A stretch of DNA of 64,000 nucleotides from Nonomuraea guangzhouensis. Its GTDB lineage: Bacteria > Actinomycetota > Actinomycetes > Streptosporangiales > Streptosporangiaceae. Shown here in pieces: positions 9,601-17,154 of the stretch. The stretch is from the NCBI RefSeq assembly GCF_019396345.1, contig NZ_JAHKRM010000030.1, positions 1 through 64,000 of the forward strand. Direction: 5' to 3'. Position 1 is the first letter of the stretch. Each line of letters starts with the position of its first letter. Below the pieces are notes generated by a model. That model saw only the letters and a list, made by a program, of their open reading frames with translations. It did no database searches and had not been told where the DNA came from. A program made the position numbers and the translations under genes.

Positions 9601-9815
9601 GCCGCCTCCGGGTCCGGCTTGGCGGCCGGAGGCACGAAGTTCTTGCCGGGAACCGGCTCGACCTCCTCCGGTCTGGTCGGCCTGATCGGCCCCTCCAGGG
9701 CCATCACGTCCACGATCTGGGCCGGTGTCGCCCCGGCCGGCGTGCCGGCCATCAGCCCGATGAATAAGCAGCTCAGGGTCGTGATCGACCACAGCCGCCA
9801 GCGGTTACGGCGCAT
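3642..9815 (-). CDS. Secreted RHS/YD-repeat protein with variable C-terminal tip (candidate polymorphic toxin)
   Basis: 2057 residues. A basic N-terminus and hydrophobic stretch (residues 8-30) form a signal peptide. The body contains many YD repeats of the form YDxxGR..xxTxxxG (about residues 900-1750), which fold into an RHS cocoon. The RHS-associated core (GAREYDPAIGKFLSVDP, about 1768 on) ends in DPDGL at 1813. The last 244 residues (3645-4376) are unlike the body: a Lys/Pro-rich linker (to about residue 1855) and a domain with four Cys that ends in a Gly/Ala/Ile-rich hydrophobic tail. This tip is visibly less GC-rich than the body, as expected for exchangeable toxin cassettes. The gene starts 23 bases after the LamG gene, so they form one operon. 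No toxin family was recognised and no immunity gene follows. Confidence 0.85.
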   Translation of the reverse strand: MRRNRWRLWSITTLSCLFIGLMAGTPAGATPAQIVDVMALEGPIRPTRPEEVEPVPGKNFVPPAAKPDPEAAPARRTAAKTDWPEAGAAEVTLSPGTGRSAAAADTRAGSLPVRVSASGQPGPERVKVEVLDRAAATRAGIQGLLLSVRRADGKAERGPVTITVDYSAFKDAYGGDWASRLRLAPASGDATPVTAVRNDLKAGTVSAQVSVGDSGSTLALAAAPNGPNGDYKATSLAPSSMWQVSTQNGGFVWSYPLRTPPVPGELDPDLTLSYTSASVDGRTVSTNNQPSWVGEGWNLVPGFIERAYKPCMEDLGGNNGTTKTGDMCWETDNATLSFGEHSGQMVAQDGVWRAKDDDGTRVEHVVRGSADLKPGDKDVKDINGDDNGEYWKVTTADGTQYFFGLNRLPDWTSGKPTTQSTWTAPVFGNDNNGSAPDEPCYKPTFAASACQQAYRWNLDHVVDAHGNSMSYFYTQETNKYAQNMGQTTGTYVRGGTLARIEYGTRDGQEYSGPAPARVVFEPADRCVPDQKCDIHTSDAWPDVPWDGECTAATCGDKNSPTFWSTKRLAKITTQVSTGNGNYRGVDQWELAYAYPPAATSADRALWLNGVTHTGLAADPAIKLDAMTFDGTMLPNRVNTAADGLPALNKLRITKITSDSGGVTNVTYAPPDCTPGAPPTPETNTKRCFPVKWAMPPATEPVNDWFHKYVVTKVVQDDQASDAKDMVTNYEYDPKGGAWAYNDDPLIEEKKRTWSEWRGYERVVVREGDPANDENKPESKTEYLYFRGLNGDRLNSAGGAKTVDVTDSTGAMTIDAEPLAGLLREEISYDGATPLSTELNEPWTRLTATQGSLKAYQVEVKWTESRERRADGTYLVTREETTYDQYGNETQINDLGDVSSTGDDQCTTTTYVHNTDKTLTEFPSKTTTVGVACGQTPSYPDDAITDTRLSYDGQEFGKAPTRGDVTATENAKTYTGTTPTYLLGDTAEYDDYGRVKQTSDELKRKTTTAYTETNGLTTDKKVTNPLGHAVTTTFDPAWGSPVKETDANNRIASLTYDALGRLVKVYKPGRSAENGDSPHIRYQYGQRGSGGPNWIRTSTLRANGNHVATYELYDGFLRPRQTQAPSPSGGRILTDTLYDTRGLVSVNRPAYHADNDPGTTLYQPDAGKVPASTVTTYDGMERKKEEILFKPDAEGTLAEHWRTSTSYGPDWVSVIPPEGGTVTTTWVDARDRVTALAQYQGRTLTSPSDVTRYGYTKAGELAKVTDAAGNVWRYHYDVLGRRVKAEDPDKGVSTMTYDDAGQLLTTTDARGKTVVAVYDELGRAKETRLTSETGRLLTKNVYDTPEKGALISSTRYVGDNAYTGEVTGYDEAGRPKGTSVTIPAVENQLAGTYTTSMTYAPDGSLATKTLPKLGDLAEETLKYAYDDLGQPTTLKDGQDKYYISQTTYTALGETAQVQFEANDKRLWRTTNYEAGTRRLTEALTEREQAGGVMVNDLTYDYDLAGNVKRITDRTAGAAKDTQCFTVDHLRRITAAWTQSTDTCATTPTSSVIGGPAPYWHQYAYDVIGNRRAKTVKGLSGAADVTTTYSYPNPGDGVARPHAVTGTTTNSAATAYGYDAVGNTTTRPSPSGPQTLTWDDEGLLASITAAGKTTSYLYDADGEQLIRRDPGAVTLFVGDGEIRLNTATGSSTGTRYYAGMGTRTGDGFTWTIADHHGTSQTAVDAKTLAITSRRLDLFGNPRGAPADWPAGDQGFVGGTLNPDTGLTRLGAREYDPAIGKFLSVDPIIDPLDPQQMNAYAYSNNNPATMSDPDGLRYLEGDGPVSHKSKPKPPKKNIKKPAKKPNKPKTVKKLKRNWIKLTPKKWINELRKAASRVTRPTPIAHMKDFGGHCVADRKYCQMLPKLMAAKSRAEQHDWNGAGGPKGHVGGAPTKTVTAYSDNGNRKTTVTTVDGYTTGKSAHSKPFGEGGPWALEYEADYVNHTIYNPGGIKTHTGGQAAVYLSKMINRPKTWNEYWWPTIKCGGAIGGTIIGTGTAPAGGWTIAAASVGTLLSAGECFG

Positions 9816-9838
9816 GAGTGTTCAGGTCCCTTCCGGGG

Positions 9839-12800
9839 TCACAGGCCGGTGATGACGAAGCCGAGGGAGCGGTCGAGCTCCTGGCCTTCACAGTTGCGAT
9901 CGCGCGAGTCGAACAGATCGCCCCAGCTGGCCCGGCAGCGGAACAGCTCGGCGCTGATGGCGCCGGGCGCCCCGGGAACCGCTTGTGGCGGGCTGGTCCA
10001 CAGGTAGCCGAGGTTGCGCACCACGGTCTCGCCCTCGCAGCCGGTATCGGTGGAGGTGAAGACGTCGGTGCCGTTGCGGCACATCAGGAGCGCGGTGGTG
10101 CCCGGCAGCTGGGTCATCGACAGGGTGCCCAGGATGAACTCGGCGCGGTAGTTCGCCTCGATCATGCCGGTGGCGCTGGCGTGGTCGTACGGGTGGCCGG
10201 TCGCCAGGTGTCTGATCAGGTTGTTGTAGGCCCGGGTGTAGCCGAGCGGGTAGTCCTCAGTGATCTGGCCCTCACACTTGGGATCCACCGAGACGAAGTG
10301 GCCCACGTTGGGGATCAGGCACCGGTAGACGCGCAGGGTGGGCACGCCCGCCGGCGGCGTGGTGTAGAGCTTGCCGATGCTGCCCAGGTTGGCGTGGCCA
10401 TCACAGCCGAGACCCAGGAAGTAGTCCTTCTCCCCGTTGCGGCAGGAATACACCGTCTGTGTGTTCGGCGCGTCCGTCGGGGCCGGCATACCGAGGGAGA
10501 ACTCGAAATGCGAGCCCGGCGGCACCAGCCCGGTCGTCACCACGTGATGACCGGCCAGGTTGTAGAACCGGCCCAGTTGTCCCCCATAGCGGTTGGTCCG
10601 CCGGGTGGTGGCCCCCTCGTTCTTGTCGTCCCGAATCTGCTGCTGGGTGCGCACCCCGGTCCACACGTGCACGTCGTCGATCGCCCCGGCGAACGGCGTC
10701 GCCGCGGCCCCGGCCTGCTTACCGCGGCCGATCTGGAACGCCCCGGTGGCGTTCACCGTGGTCGTGGCCTCCCTCTCCCCCTTCCGTACGGTGTTGACAT
10801 ACAGCCGGATCTGCCTGGCCGCCGCGTCGTAGACTCCGGCCAGATGCGTCCACTCCCCGGCCTCCAGGTCCGCGTCCGAGTCAACGCTGAGGGTGGTCAG
10901 CGGGCCGTCCGACTCCGACTGAGGCAGCGCGAACGACCACGTACGCGTGTCCCCTCGGTAACGCAGCTGGAAGCCACTGCCCTGCCCGGCGTCTTGGCTG
11001 AGGATCGTGCGCGTTTGGCCGTCGACCGCATCAGGCCTGACCCACGCGGTGACGGTGAATCCGGCGTCCGTGCGCACCACGGGAGCGGCGGTCGAGACAG
11101 CCGAGGTGGTGGTTCCGTTGAACCGTACCGCTCCAGTCCCCACCCTGCCGGTGGTCCAGGTGGCGCTGCCGCCCAGCGTGCCCAGACGGTAGTTGCCCGA
11201 CATCTCCTGTGCCGTCGTGCCGGTGCCTTCGTCCAGCGGCAGGAACAGTTCCTCGACCGCCGGGGCACTGGCCAGGTCATGGACCTCACCAGCGACCAAC
11301 AGCCGGTCATAGATCCGTACCTCATCCAGCGAACCCGGCCAGTACTCACCCGGCCCGGTCGCCGTCTGGGCCCGGCCCAGTTGCACCGGCCCGGTCGCCT
11401 TCCACGGCGTGGTGTGACCGGCACTCGTACCGGCCACCCCGTCGACGAAGATCTTGACCTGCTTGGCGACCGCGTCGTACATGCCCACCAGATGCGTCCA
11501 ACGACCCGCGACGGCCGGCGCCGCCGATTCGGCGATGTGCCGCTCCGCGCCTGCGCTGTTGTCGGCCGGCATCGTGAAATTCCACTTCTTGGTGGCGGGG
11601 TTGTACTGCAGGACGAACCCGCTGATCTGGCCACCGTTCTGGCTGACCGCGGTGCGGAAGGCCGTGTCGAGACGATCCGGCTTCACCCAGGCCGAGACGG
11701 AGAACGACGTGTCCGTCTCCACGGTGGCCCCACCACCGGTTCCGGCGTACCCGGTCACGCCGTCCAGCCACAGAGCGTCCCCGTGCCGGCCGGCCCGCCA
11801 GCGCGCTGACGCCTCAAGGGGGGCGTCGTGGCCGTTCGGCGAGTCGTCGACCGCCTTGGTCTCGGTGTAGCCCTCCAGCTTCCAGTGGCCCTTCGGAGGC
11901 GTGCCGACCCCGACCCAGAAGCGGTAGCGATACTCCGCCCCCGCGTTCCCCGCCCGGTCGACGCTGCGGACATACAGATCCCTCGGGCCGTCCTGAGGCG
12001 GCGTGATCAGTACGTTCGCTGTGCCGGACGCCGCGGCCGCGTAGATGGTGCCTTCGAAACCCAGCAGGTAGTACTCGAACCCCGCCACGTCCGCCACGCC
12101 GTTGGCATCGAAGGTGAAGCCTCCGGTGAAACCGATCGCACCTCCCGCGGGACAGGTGTCATAGTCAGGCAGCGGACACTCCAGATAGGTCGGCGAACTG
12201 ACCTTCGGCGCCTTGTCCGGCCCCTTCCTGTCGATCGTGAAATCACACCAGGGCCCCCACGGGCCGGTATCCACACCATCCGTGCCCCGCGCCCGATACG
12301 CCAGCTTGGTGCCATCGGCGGCGTGCGCGGACGGCACCTCAGCGGTGAACGCGGAACCCGAGGCCTTGGGCTCGGTGATCACCCCGCCAAGCCGCGCCCC
12401 ACCACGGGCATACCACTCGAACTCCGCGCGCACCTGGCCGCCCTCGGTGCTATCGGGGTCGGAAACCTTCACCGACAGCCGCGGCCCCCGCAACCCGTGT
12501 CCAGGGTCATTGTCGACATACGGATTGACCTGCGGCTCGTTCGGCGCCAGGGCGCATGTCTGGTTCTCCACCATCTGCGCGCTCGGCTCGCCAGGGGGCG
12601 TGTTGTAGGTGACGGTCAGGGTCGGCTCGACCGGGGTCGTCTCCCCAGCGGTTCGCTGCCACCTGAACTTCTTCCAGCCGTACTTGTCCGTCTCCTTCCC
12701 GGCCTTCAGCATGATCGCCGTAGCGCCGTTATGCGATCCCAGGCCTTTCTTGACCGCCGCCATGGCGTCGAAGCCCACCCAGGCGCCCGCGCAGGAGGCG

Positions 12801-13990
12801 CTGTAGCCCCAGGCGATGTTCTGCGTTCCCAGCAGAACCTGGGTTCCCCCCACTTCGCGGTACGGCTGGTTGTCCCAATTGGTGCCCGCGCTGACCGGAT
12901 CGGTTCCGTACGCCGCCACGTCCGTCTTCGTGCACGACGGGGAGTAGTGCTCGAAGACGTTGAACTCCGCCTCGCGGATACCCTTACCGATCAGGAACGC
13001 CGCATCGAACTGGAAGTACGACCGCGCGATGCCGATGTTGTTGCAAAAGTCCCAGCCGCAGAAGCCGACTTTCGCCACCTTCTCCCCGTCACCGCCCCAG
13101 TACTCCTGATCATGGAAACTCGGGCCGGACAGCACCATCGCCATCCCCGTCCGCCCTGCCTCGAAGTCGGGATCGATGTACACCGGGAACCGCGTCGCCG
13201 GATCGGCCAGCAGCTTGCGGTCCGGCCGCAGCACCAGCTCATCCTTGGCCAGCTCCAGACTGCCCACCGCCCGCCTGGCGTCCGTCGGCCGCGAGTCCCA
13301 CGCCATTGGCGCCCCGGAGCCGAAGACGAGCTTGCCCTTCTCGTCGTAAACGCCGACATCGCCGTCACCGTCCGCACGCGCCTTCACCCCTTCGGTCCTC
13401 ACACCGAAGGCCAGCTCGGTCAGCTTCGGGTTCGCCGCCGCCGCCCGGTCCTTGACCACCAGCACCTCGCTGAAGCCCTGGGCTGACGCCGTCATCCGCA
13501 TATCCACCCCGGGCAGGACCTCGGAGTAGGTCGCGGTGTCCCCGTTCAGCACCGGCTTGGGCAGCGGCGCCGGCCAGCGCAGCTCGATCTGCTCGCCGTC
13601 CTGGCCGAACCGCACCAACGGCTGCCCCCCGCCTCCGGAGAAGACGACCGGAACCGTGGTCGCACCCGGCTCCACGCCACCGTCGGCTCGCTGCCGCAGC
13701 GTCGTGTCCACGGACACCCAGCCTGAGCCGCGCCGCACGCGTACCGGGGTGACCCGCAACTCAGCCGTGAACGACCCGTCCGGGTTGGCATAGACGTCGC
13801 GCACCTCGGATTGCTCCGACGTTACCGCGACCCGCTCCCCTGTCTTCTTCGCCTCGCCGACCGCCCAGGAGGGCGAGCCCGCCGGATCCGCTACGGTCCC
13901 CGAAGAGACGCTTGCCTGCGTCGGCACCGGTAACAGACCAGCCAGCAGAGTTGTCAGTCCCATGACGAGAGCGCCCAGACGCCAACGCAC
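9839..13990 (-). CDS. Secreted DNRLRE/LamG surface protein with C-terminal Cys repeats
   Basis: I chose GTG at 13990 (1383 residues). It has GGAGG just upstream and starts directly at a signal peptide (VRWRLGALVMGLTTLLAG...); the open frame upstream to 14227 lacks this logic. Domain order: a beta-rich N-terminal region; a DNRLRE-type domain (ARSYFQFD...TNWDNQPY); two LamG/concanavalin-like domains (FSVSAWVKPDRLDT and FTVTAWVRPDAVDG); and four C-terminal repeats, each with a C-x-rich start and a C(E/D)G motif (VYRCLI..KCEGQ, LFRCRA..NCEGQ). LamG domains bind carbohydrates or proteins (family knowledge). Pairing with a downstream RHS protein suggests export and display of the two together. The operon ends at the 3560 terminator. 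Confidence 0.8.
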   Translation of the reverse strand: MRWRLGALVMGLTTLLAGLLPVPTQASVSSGTVADPAGSPSWAVGEAKKTGERVAVTSEQSEVRDVYANPDGSFTAELRVTPVRVRRGSGWVSVDTTLRQRADGGVEPGATTVPVVFSGGGGQPLVRFGQDGEQIELRWPAPLPKPVLNGDTATYSEVLPGVDMRMTASAQGFSEVLVVKDRAAAANPKLTELAFGVRTEGVKARADGDGDVGVYDEKGKLVFGSGAPMAWDSRPTDARRAVGSLELAKDELVLRPDRKLLADPATRFPVYIDPDFEAGRTGMAMVLSGPSFHDQEYWGGDGEKVAKVGFCGWDFCNNIGIARSYFQFDAAFLIGKGIREAEFNVFEHYSPSCTKTDVAAYGTDPVSAGTNWDNQPYREVGGTQVLLGTQNIAWGYSASCAGAWVGFDAMAAVKKGLGSHNGATAIMLKAGKETDKYGWKKFRWQRTAGETTPVEPTLTVTYNTPPGEPSAQMVENQTCALAPNEPQVNPYVDNDPGHGLRGPRLSVKVSDPDSTEGGQVRAEFEWYARGGARLGGVITEPKASGSAFTAEVPSAHAADGTKLAYRARGTDGVDTGPWGPWCDFTIDRKGPDKAPKVSSPTYLECPLPDYDTCPAGGAIGFTGGFTFDANGVADVAGFEYYLLGFEGTIYAAAASGTANVLITPPQDGPRDLYVRSVDRAGNAGAEYRYRFWVGVGTPPKGHWKLEGYTETKAVDDSPNGHDAPLEASARWRAGRHGDALWLDGVTGYAGTGGGATVETDTSFSVSAWVKPDRLDTAFRTAVSQNGGQISGFVLQYNPATKKWNFTMPADNSAGAERHIAESAAPAVAGRWTHLVGMYDAVAKQVKIFVDGVAGTSAGHTTPWKATGPVQLGRAQTATGPGEYWPGSLDEVRIYDRLLVAGEVHDLASAPAVEELFLPLDEGTGTTAQEMSGNYRLGTLGGSATWTTGRVGTGAVRFNGTTTSAVSTAAPVVRTDAGFTVTAWVRPDAVDGQTRTILSQDAGQGSGFQLRYRGDTRTWSFALPQSESDGPLTTLSVDSDADLEAGEWTHLAGVYDAAARQIRLYVNTVRKGEREATTTVNATGAFQIGRGKQAGAAATPFAGAIDDVHVWTGVRTQQQIRDDKNEGATTRRTNRYGGQLGRFYNLAGHHVVTTGLVPPGSHFEFSLGMPAPTDAPNTQTVYSCRNGEKDYFLGLGCDGHANLGSIGKLYTTPPAGVPTLRVYRCLIPNVGHFVSVDPKCEGQITEDYPLGYTRAYNNLIRHLATGHPYDHASATGMIEANYRAEFILGTLSMTQLPGTTALLMCRNGTDVFTSTDTGCEGETVVRNLGYLWTSPPQAVPGAPGAISAELFRCRASWGDLFDSRDRNCEGQELDRSLGFVITGL

Positions 13991-14414
13991 TGTGCCTCCA
14001 ACGAGTGATCGAGCAGACAGCGTGCGCTGGCCCGCTTGCCAACATGGGTTGATCGGCCGTTTCGGGTGATATCGGCCAGGCTCAGTGTCGGCGGCCGACC
14101 CTCCCTTGGACCAGGGCCTTAGGAGGTAATTATGCGGACATTGAGAAAAAGTTATCCACATCGCCGGGCACCCTCTTCCCCCGCACCCTAACGCTATGGA
14201 AAGATTCGTTGCAGATTCCGCCGCCATCCCCGAAACGGGCTTCTATCCCCCCGGCATGACGACGAATTTTTCTTCATGCAGATGCAGCCGATCGGCGCTT
14301 CACCTAACCGATGGATTCTTCCGGGATCTCCGTCAGCCTGATGATCAACGACTGTGTCGGCATCCTACGAACAACGGCACCGCGCCGATGAAACCCTGTC
14401 GAGCGACGAGGTTC
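13991..14414. other. Promoter region of the LamG-RHS operon; one DnaA-box-like 9-mer
   Basis: No supported gene. This 424-base gap must hold the promoter for the minus-strand LamG-RHS operon. A CATAAT hexamer on the minus strand (around 14128-14133) is a possible -10 element, without a good -35. TTATCCACA at 14152-14160 matches the consensus DnaA box perfectly but is single, so it may be chance or a regulatory DnaA site. The region is AT-richer than its surroundings. Confidence 0.35.
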
Positions 14415-17027
14415 TCATCGCCGATCATCGGCATCTCGAGCGCCTGCTTCAGCGGCGTTGAGCAAGCCGGCCGCTGACCGGGAGTTCACAGGGCTGAGAC
14501 GGGCGAGGTGGGTGAGAAAACTCTCGATGTCAACTCCTTCTTCGTCCATCCGGTCGATGCCGAGGGTGGTCAGGATGGTCAGGGCCTTGCTCCAGTGGTG
14601 GCGAGCTTGGTCATGCTGACCGAGTGCGGCATGGGCGAGGGCGAGGGCGTCGTGGACACGGGCCTCGTCACTCGGGTGGCCGAGATCCAAGGCGAGTTGG
14701 AGTGCCTGACGGTGGCTGTCGAGCGCCTGATCGTAGCGGCCGCTGTCGTGCTGTAGCCGGCCCATTCCGTGGACGCCTTCGAATTCCCAGTTGCGGCTGC
14801 TGATCTCGCGCGCGAGGTCGACGATCTGTCGGTAGCAGGTGCCGGCCTGATCGTAGCGGCCCTGGATGCGGTGCAGGTAGCCGAGCCCGGTAAGGCTACG
14901 GAGTTCAATGATTCGGTGCCCTGCGTCTCGCGCCAGGTACAGAGCCCGCCTGAGGTGGTCGACGGCCGACCTGAGCTCGCCTCGCCTGACATCGATGAAG
15001 CCAAGACCGATCAGCGCGCGCGACTCCGCGATGCGGTGGCCGATCGAGCGGGCGATGGTCAGCGCTCGCACGAGGTATTCGGTGCCCTGGTTGTAGTGTC
15101 CCATCAGCCGGTGGACGTTGCCGGCAGTCGCTAACGCGTCCAGTTCGCCGGAAAGGTGACCGATCGAGCGGGCGATGGCCAGCGCCAGCGCGACGTAGTC
15201 GGCGGCCTGCTCAAACTCGTCGCGCCCGAGATGGGCAAAGCCAAGGCCGTTCAGCGCTCGAAGTTCGCCGGCGCGGTGACCGATGGCGCGGGCGATGTCC
15301 AATGCGCTCGAGTTGCCTTTGAGCGCCGCATCGTATTGACCTTTCACGCGGTGGATTTCGCCGAGTGCGATGAGCGCTTCCACCTCGCCGATGCGATCTG
15401 CGGCGGCGCGGGCGGCGGACAGCGCCCGCGTGTGGAGGGTCTCGGCCTCGACGTGCCGGCCGCTGTTGAGCAGACAGCGGTCCAGCGTGGCCGACAGGTG
15501 CCGGATGTGTTCGGGAAATCCGTGCTCGACGGCAAGCTGGGCAGCAGCGAGCAGGTTGTACAACTCGGCCTCCAGCCACGCGGCGGCATCCGGCATCGTT
15601 GGCACCGGCGCCTCGCCTGACGAAAGGCGCGGCCGCATATCCGCCTCGTAGGGGTACAAACGGTCCATCGCCGCCGAGGCGGCTTGGCTGTAGTGGTCCA
15701 GCAACCGGACCAACGCGGCGCGCCGGTCGGATTCAGCGTCCTCATCGATGGCCTTCGCGGTGGCATGGATGCGGATCAGGTCGTGGAATCTGTACCGGCC
15801 CGCAGTCGGCTCCTGCAGGAGGTGCACCTCCTGCAACCGGTCGAGCAGCACCAAAGCCCGCTCTGCGGTGGTGGCCAAGAGGGCGACGGCCGCATCGGGT
15901 GTGATGTCCACCCCGGTGTGCAGCCCCAGCACCCGGTACGCCCGCCGCTCATCGGCGCTGAGCTCCCGGTATGACATGTCCAGCGCGGCGGTGACGCTGC
16001 GCTCCCCGGCCTGCAGTTCGCTCAGCAGTCGCTGGTGCTCTTCCAGCCGCTCCAGTAGATGCTCCACGCTCCACGCCGGATGGGCCTTCAATCGGGCCGC
16101 GGCCAGCCGGATCGCCAGCGGCAACAGCCCGCACCGCCGCACCACCTCGGCCAGCACCTCCCGCGGGACACCCGCGACCCGCCCCTCCCCAGCGGTGTCC
16201 GAGAACAGCGCGATCGCGTCCGCGAGCGGCAACACATCCACCGACACCGTACGGACGGCGTCCAGGCCGACCAATCGCCGCCGACTGGTGATGAGCACCA
16301 GACAGCCTCCTGCCCCCGGCAGCAGCGGCCGCACCTGCTCCTCATCAGCGGCGTTGTCCAGAACGATCAACATCCTGCGGTCGGCCAGCACGCTGCGATA
16401 CAGCGCCGCCCGATCATCAAGATGCGGCGGGATCGACTCCCCGGTCACGCCCAGCACACCCAGCATCCGGGCGAGCGCGTCGGCCGGGTCCGCCGCGGCC
16501 ATGCCCTGGCTGTAACCGTGCAGATCGACGAACAGATCCCCATCGGGAAAGTGAGAAGCCAGCTGGTGGGCGGCATGCACGGCCAGCGCGGTCTTGCCCA
16601 CCCCCGCCATGCCATCAATGGCGGCGATCACCCCTGCGGCCGTGTCATCAACCTCGCCCACCTCGCCGAGAACGGCCAGTTCCCGCGCCCGGCCGACGAA
16701 CGCGGGCACATCGGCGGGTAACTGCCGCGGTGTCGTGCGTCTGGGAGGAGAGCTCTTCGGGTCAGCGCTCGCGGCGCGGGCCAGGATCGACAGCTCCGTA
16801 TCGTCCAGGTTCAACGCCCCGGCCAGCGCCCGCACTGACGTGCCGCGCGGGCGCCTCAACTGGCCGGCCTCCAACCGGCGGACGGTCCGAGTGTTCAGCC
16901 CCGCCCGCGCCGCCAGCTGGTCCTGGGTGAGCAGCGCTCGCTCACGCCACGATCGCAACAGCTTCCCCAAAGTCGGCTCCTCCACTGTGGGGTCGCCCTT
17001 GGCACCATCACCCGCTCTTGGCGTCAT
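14415..17027 (-). CDS. HTH/NB-ARC/TPR regulator (STAND-type)
   Basis: 870 residues from the ATG at 17027, preferred over the in-frame start 21 bases upstream because AGGAG lies 8 bases before it. Domains: an XRE-type helix-turn-helix (about 20-75, LTQDQLAARAGLNTRTVRRLE); an NB-ARC ATPase (about 105-360) with Walker A GMAGVGKTA and Walker B-like MLIVLDNA; a winged-helix/ARC2 region; and at least seven TPR repeats in the C-terminal half (units like GHRAGELRALNGLGFAHLGR). STAND proteins of this type are signal-responsive switches that oligomerise on ligand binding and here probably act on transcription. The target is unknown. It is transcribed toward the LamG-RHS operon on the same strand, so it could control that operon, but no direct evidence exists. 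Confidence 0.85.
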   Translation of the reverse strand: MTPRAGDGAKGDPTVEEPTLGKLLRSWRERALLTQDQLAARAGLNTRTVRRLEAGQLRRPRGTSVRALAGALNLDDTELSILARAASADPKSSPPRRTTPRQLPADVPAFVGRARELAVLGEVGEVDDTAAGVIAAIDGMAGVGKTALAVHAAHQLASHFPDGDLFVDLHGYSQGMAAADPADALARMLGVLGVTGESIPPHLDDRAALYRSVLADRRMLIVLDNAADEEQVRPLLPGAGGCLVLITSRRRLVGLDAVRTVSVDVLPLADAIALFSDTAGEGRVAGVPREVLAEVVRRCGLLPLAIRLAAARLKAHPAWSVEHLLERLEEHQRLLSELQAGERSVTAALDMSYRELSADERRAYRVLGLHTGVDITPDAAVALLATTAERALVLLDRLQEVHLLQEPTAGRYRFHDLIRIHATAKAIDEDAESDRRAALVRLLDHYSQAASAAMDRLYPYEADMRPRLSSGEAPVPTMPDAAAWLEAELYNLLAAAQLAVEHGFPEHIRHLSATLDRCLLNSGRHVEAETLHTRALSAARAAADRIGEVEALIALGEIHRVKGQYDAALKGNSSALDIARAIGHRAGELRALNGLGFAHLGRDEFEQAADYVALALAIARSIGHLSGELDALATAGNVHRLMGHYNQGTEYLVRALTIARSIGHRIAESRALIGLGFIDVRRGELRSAVDHLRRALYLARDAGHRIIELRSLTGLGYLHRIQGRYDQAGTCYRQIVDLAREISSRNWEFEGVHGMGRLQHDSGRYDQALDSHRQALQLALDLGHPSDEARVHDALALAHAALGQHDQARHHWSKALTILTTLGIDRMDEEGVDIESFLTHLARLSPVNSRSAAGLLNAAEAGARDADDRR

Positions 17028-17154
17028 GAACGTATCTCCTGCGGTCATCTATCTGGATCGGGAAAGACACCATGCCGCACCGCTCCTTTAGCCGCGGCCA
17101 AACAGCCGACCATGCTCATGCGTTTGCCTGCCTCTCGGTGAATCGCTCCGGCTT

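Noticed and set aside
14152..14160. Perfect DnaA box as sign of a replication origin
   Set aside because: Only one copy, with no cluster of boxes and no dnaA/dnaN/gyrB genes nearby.
13991..14227. Upstream extension of the LamG gene to the first in-frame start at 14227
   Set aside because: The extra 79 residues have no signal-peptide logic. The GTG at 13990 has a GGAGG and begins a typical signal peptide.
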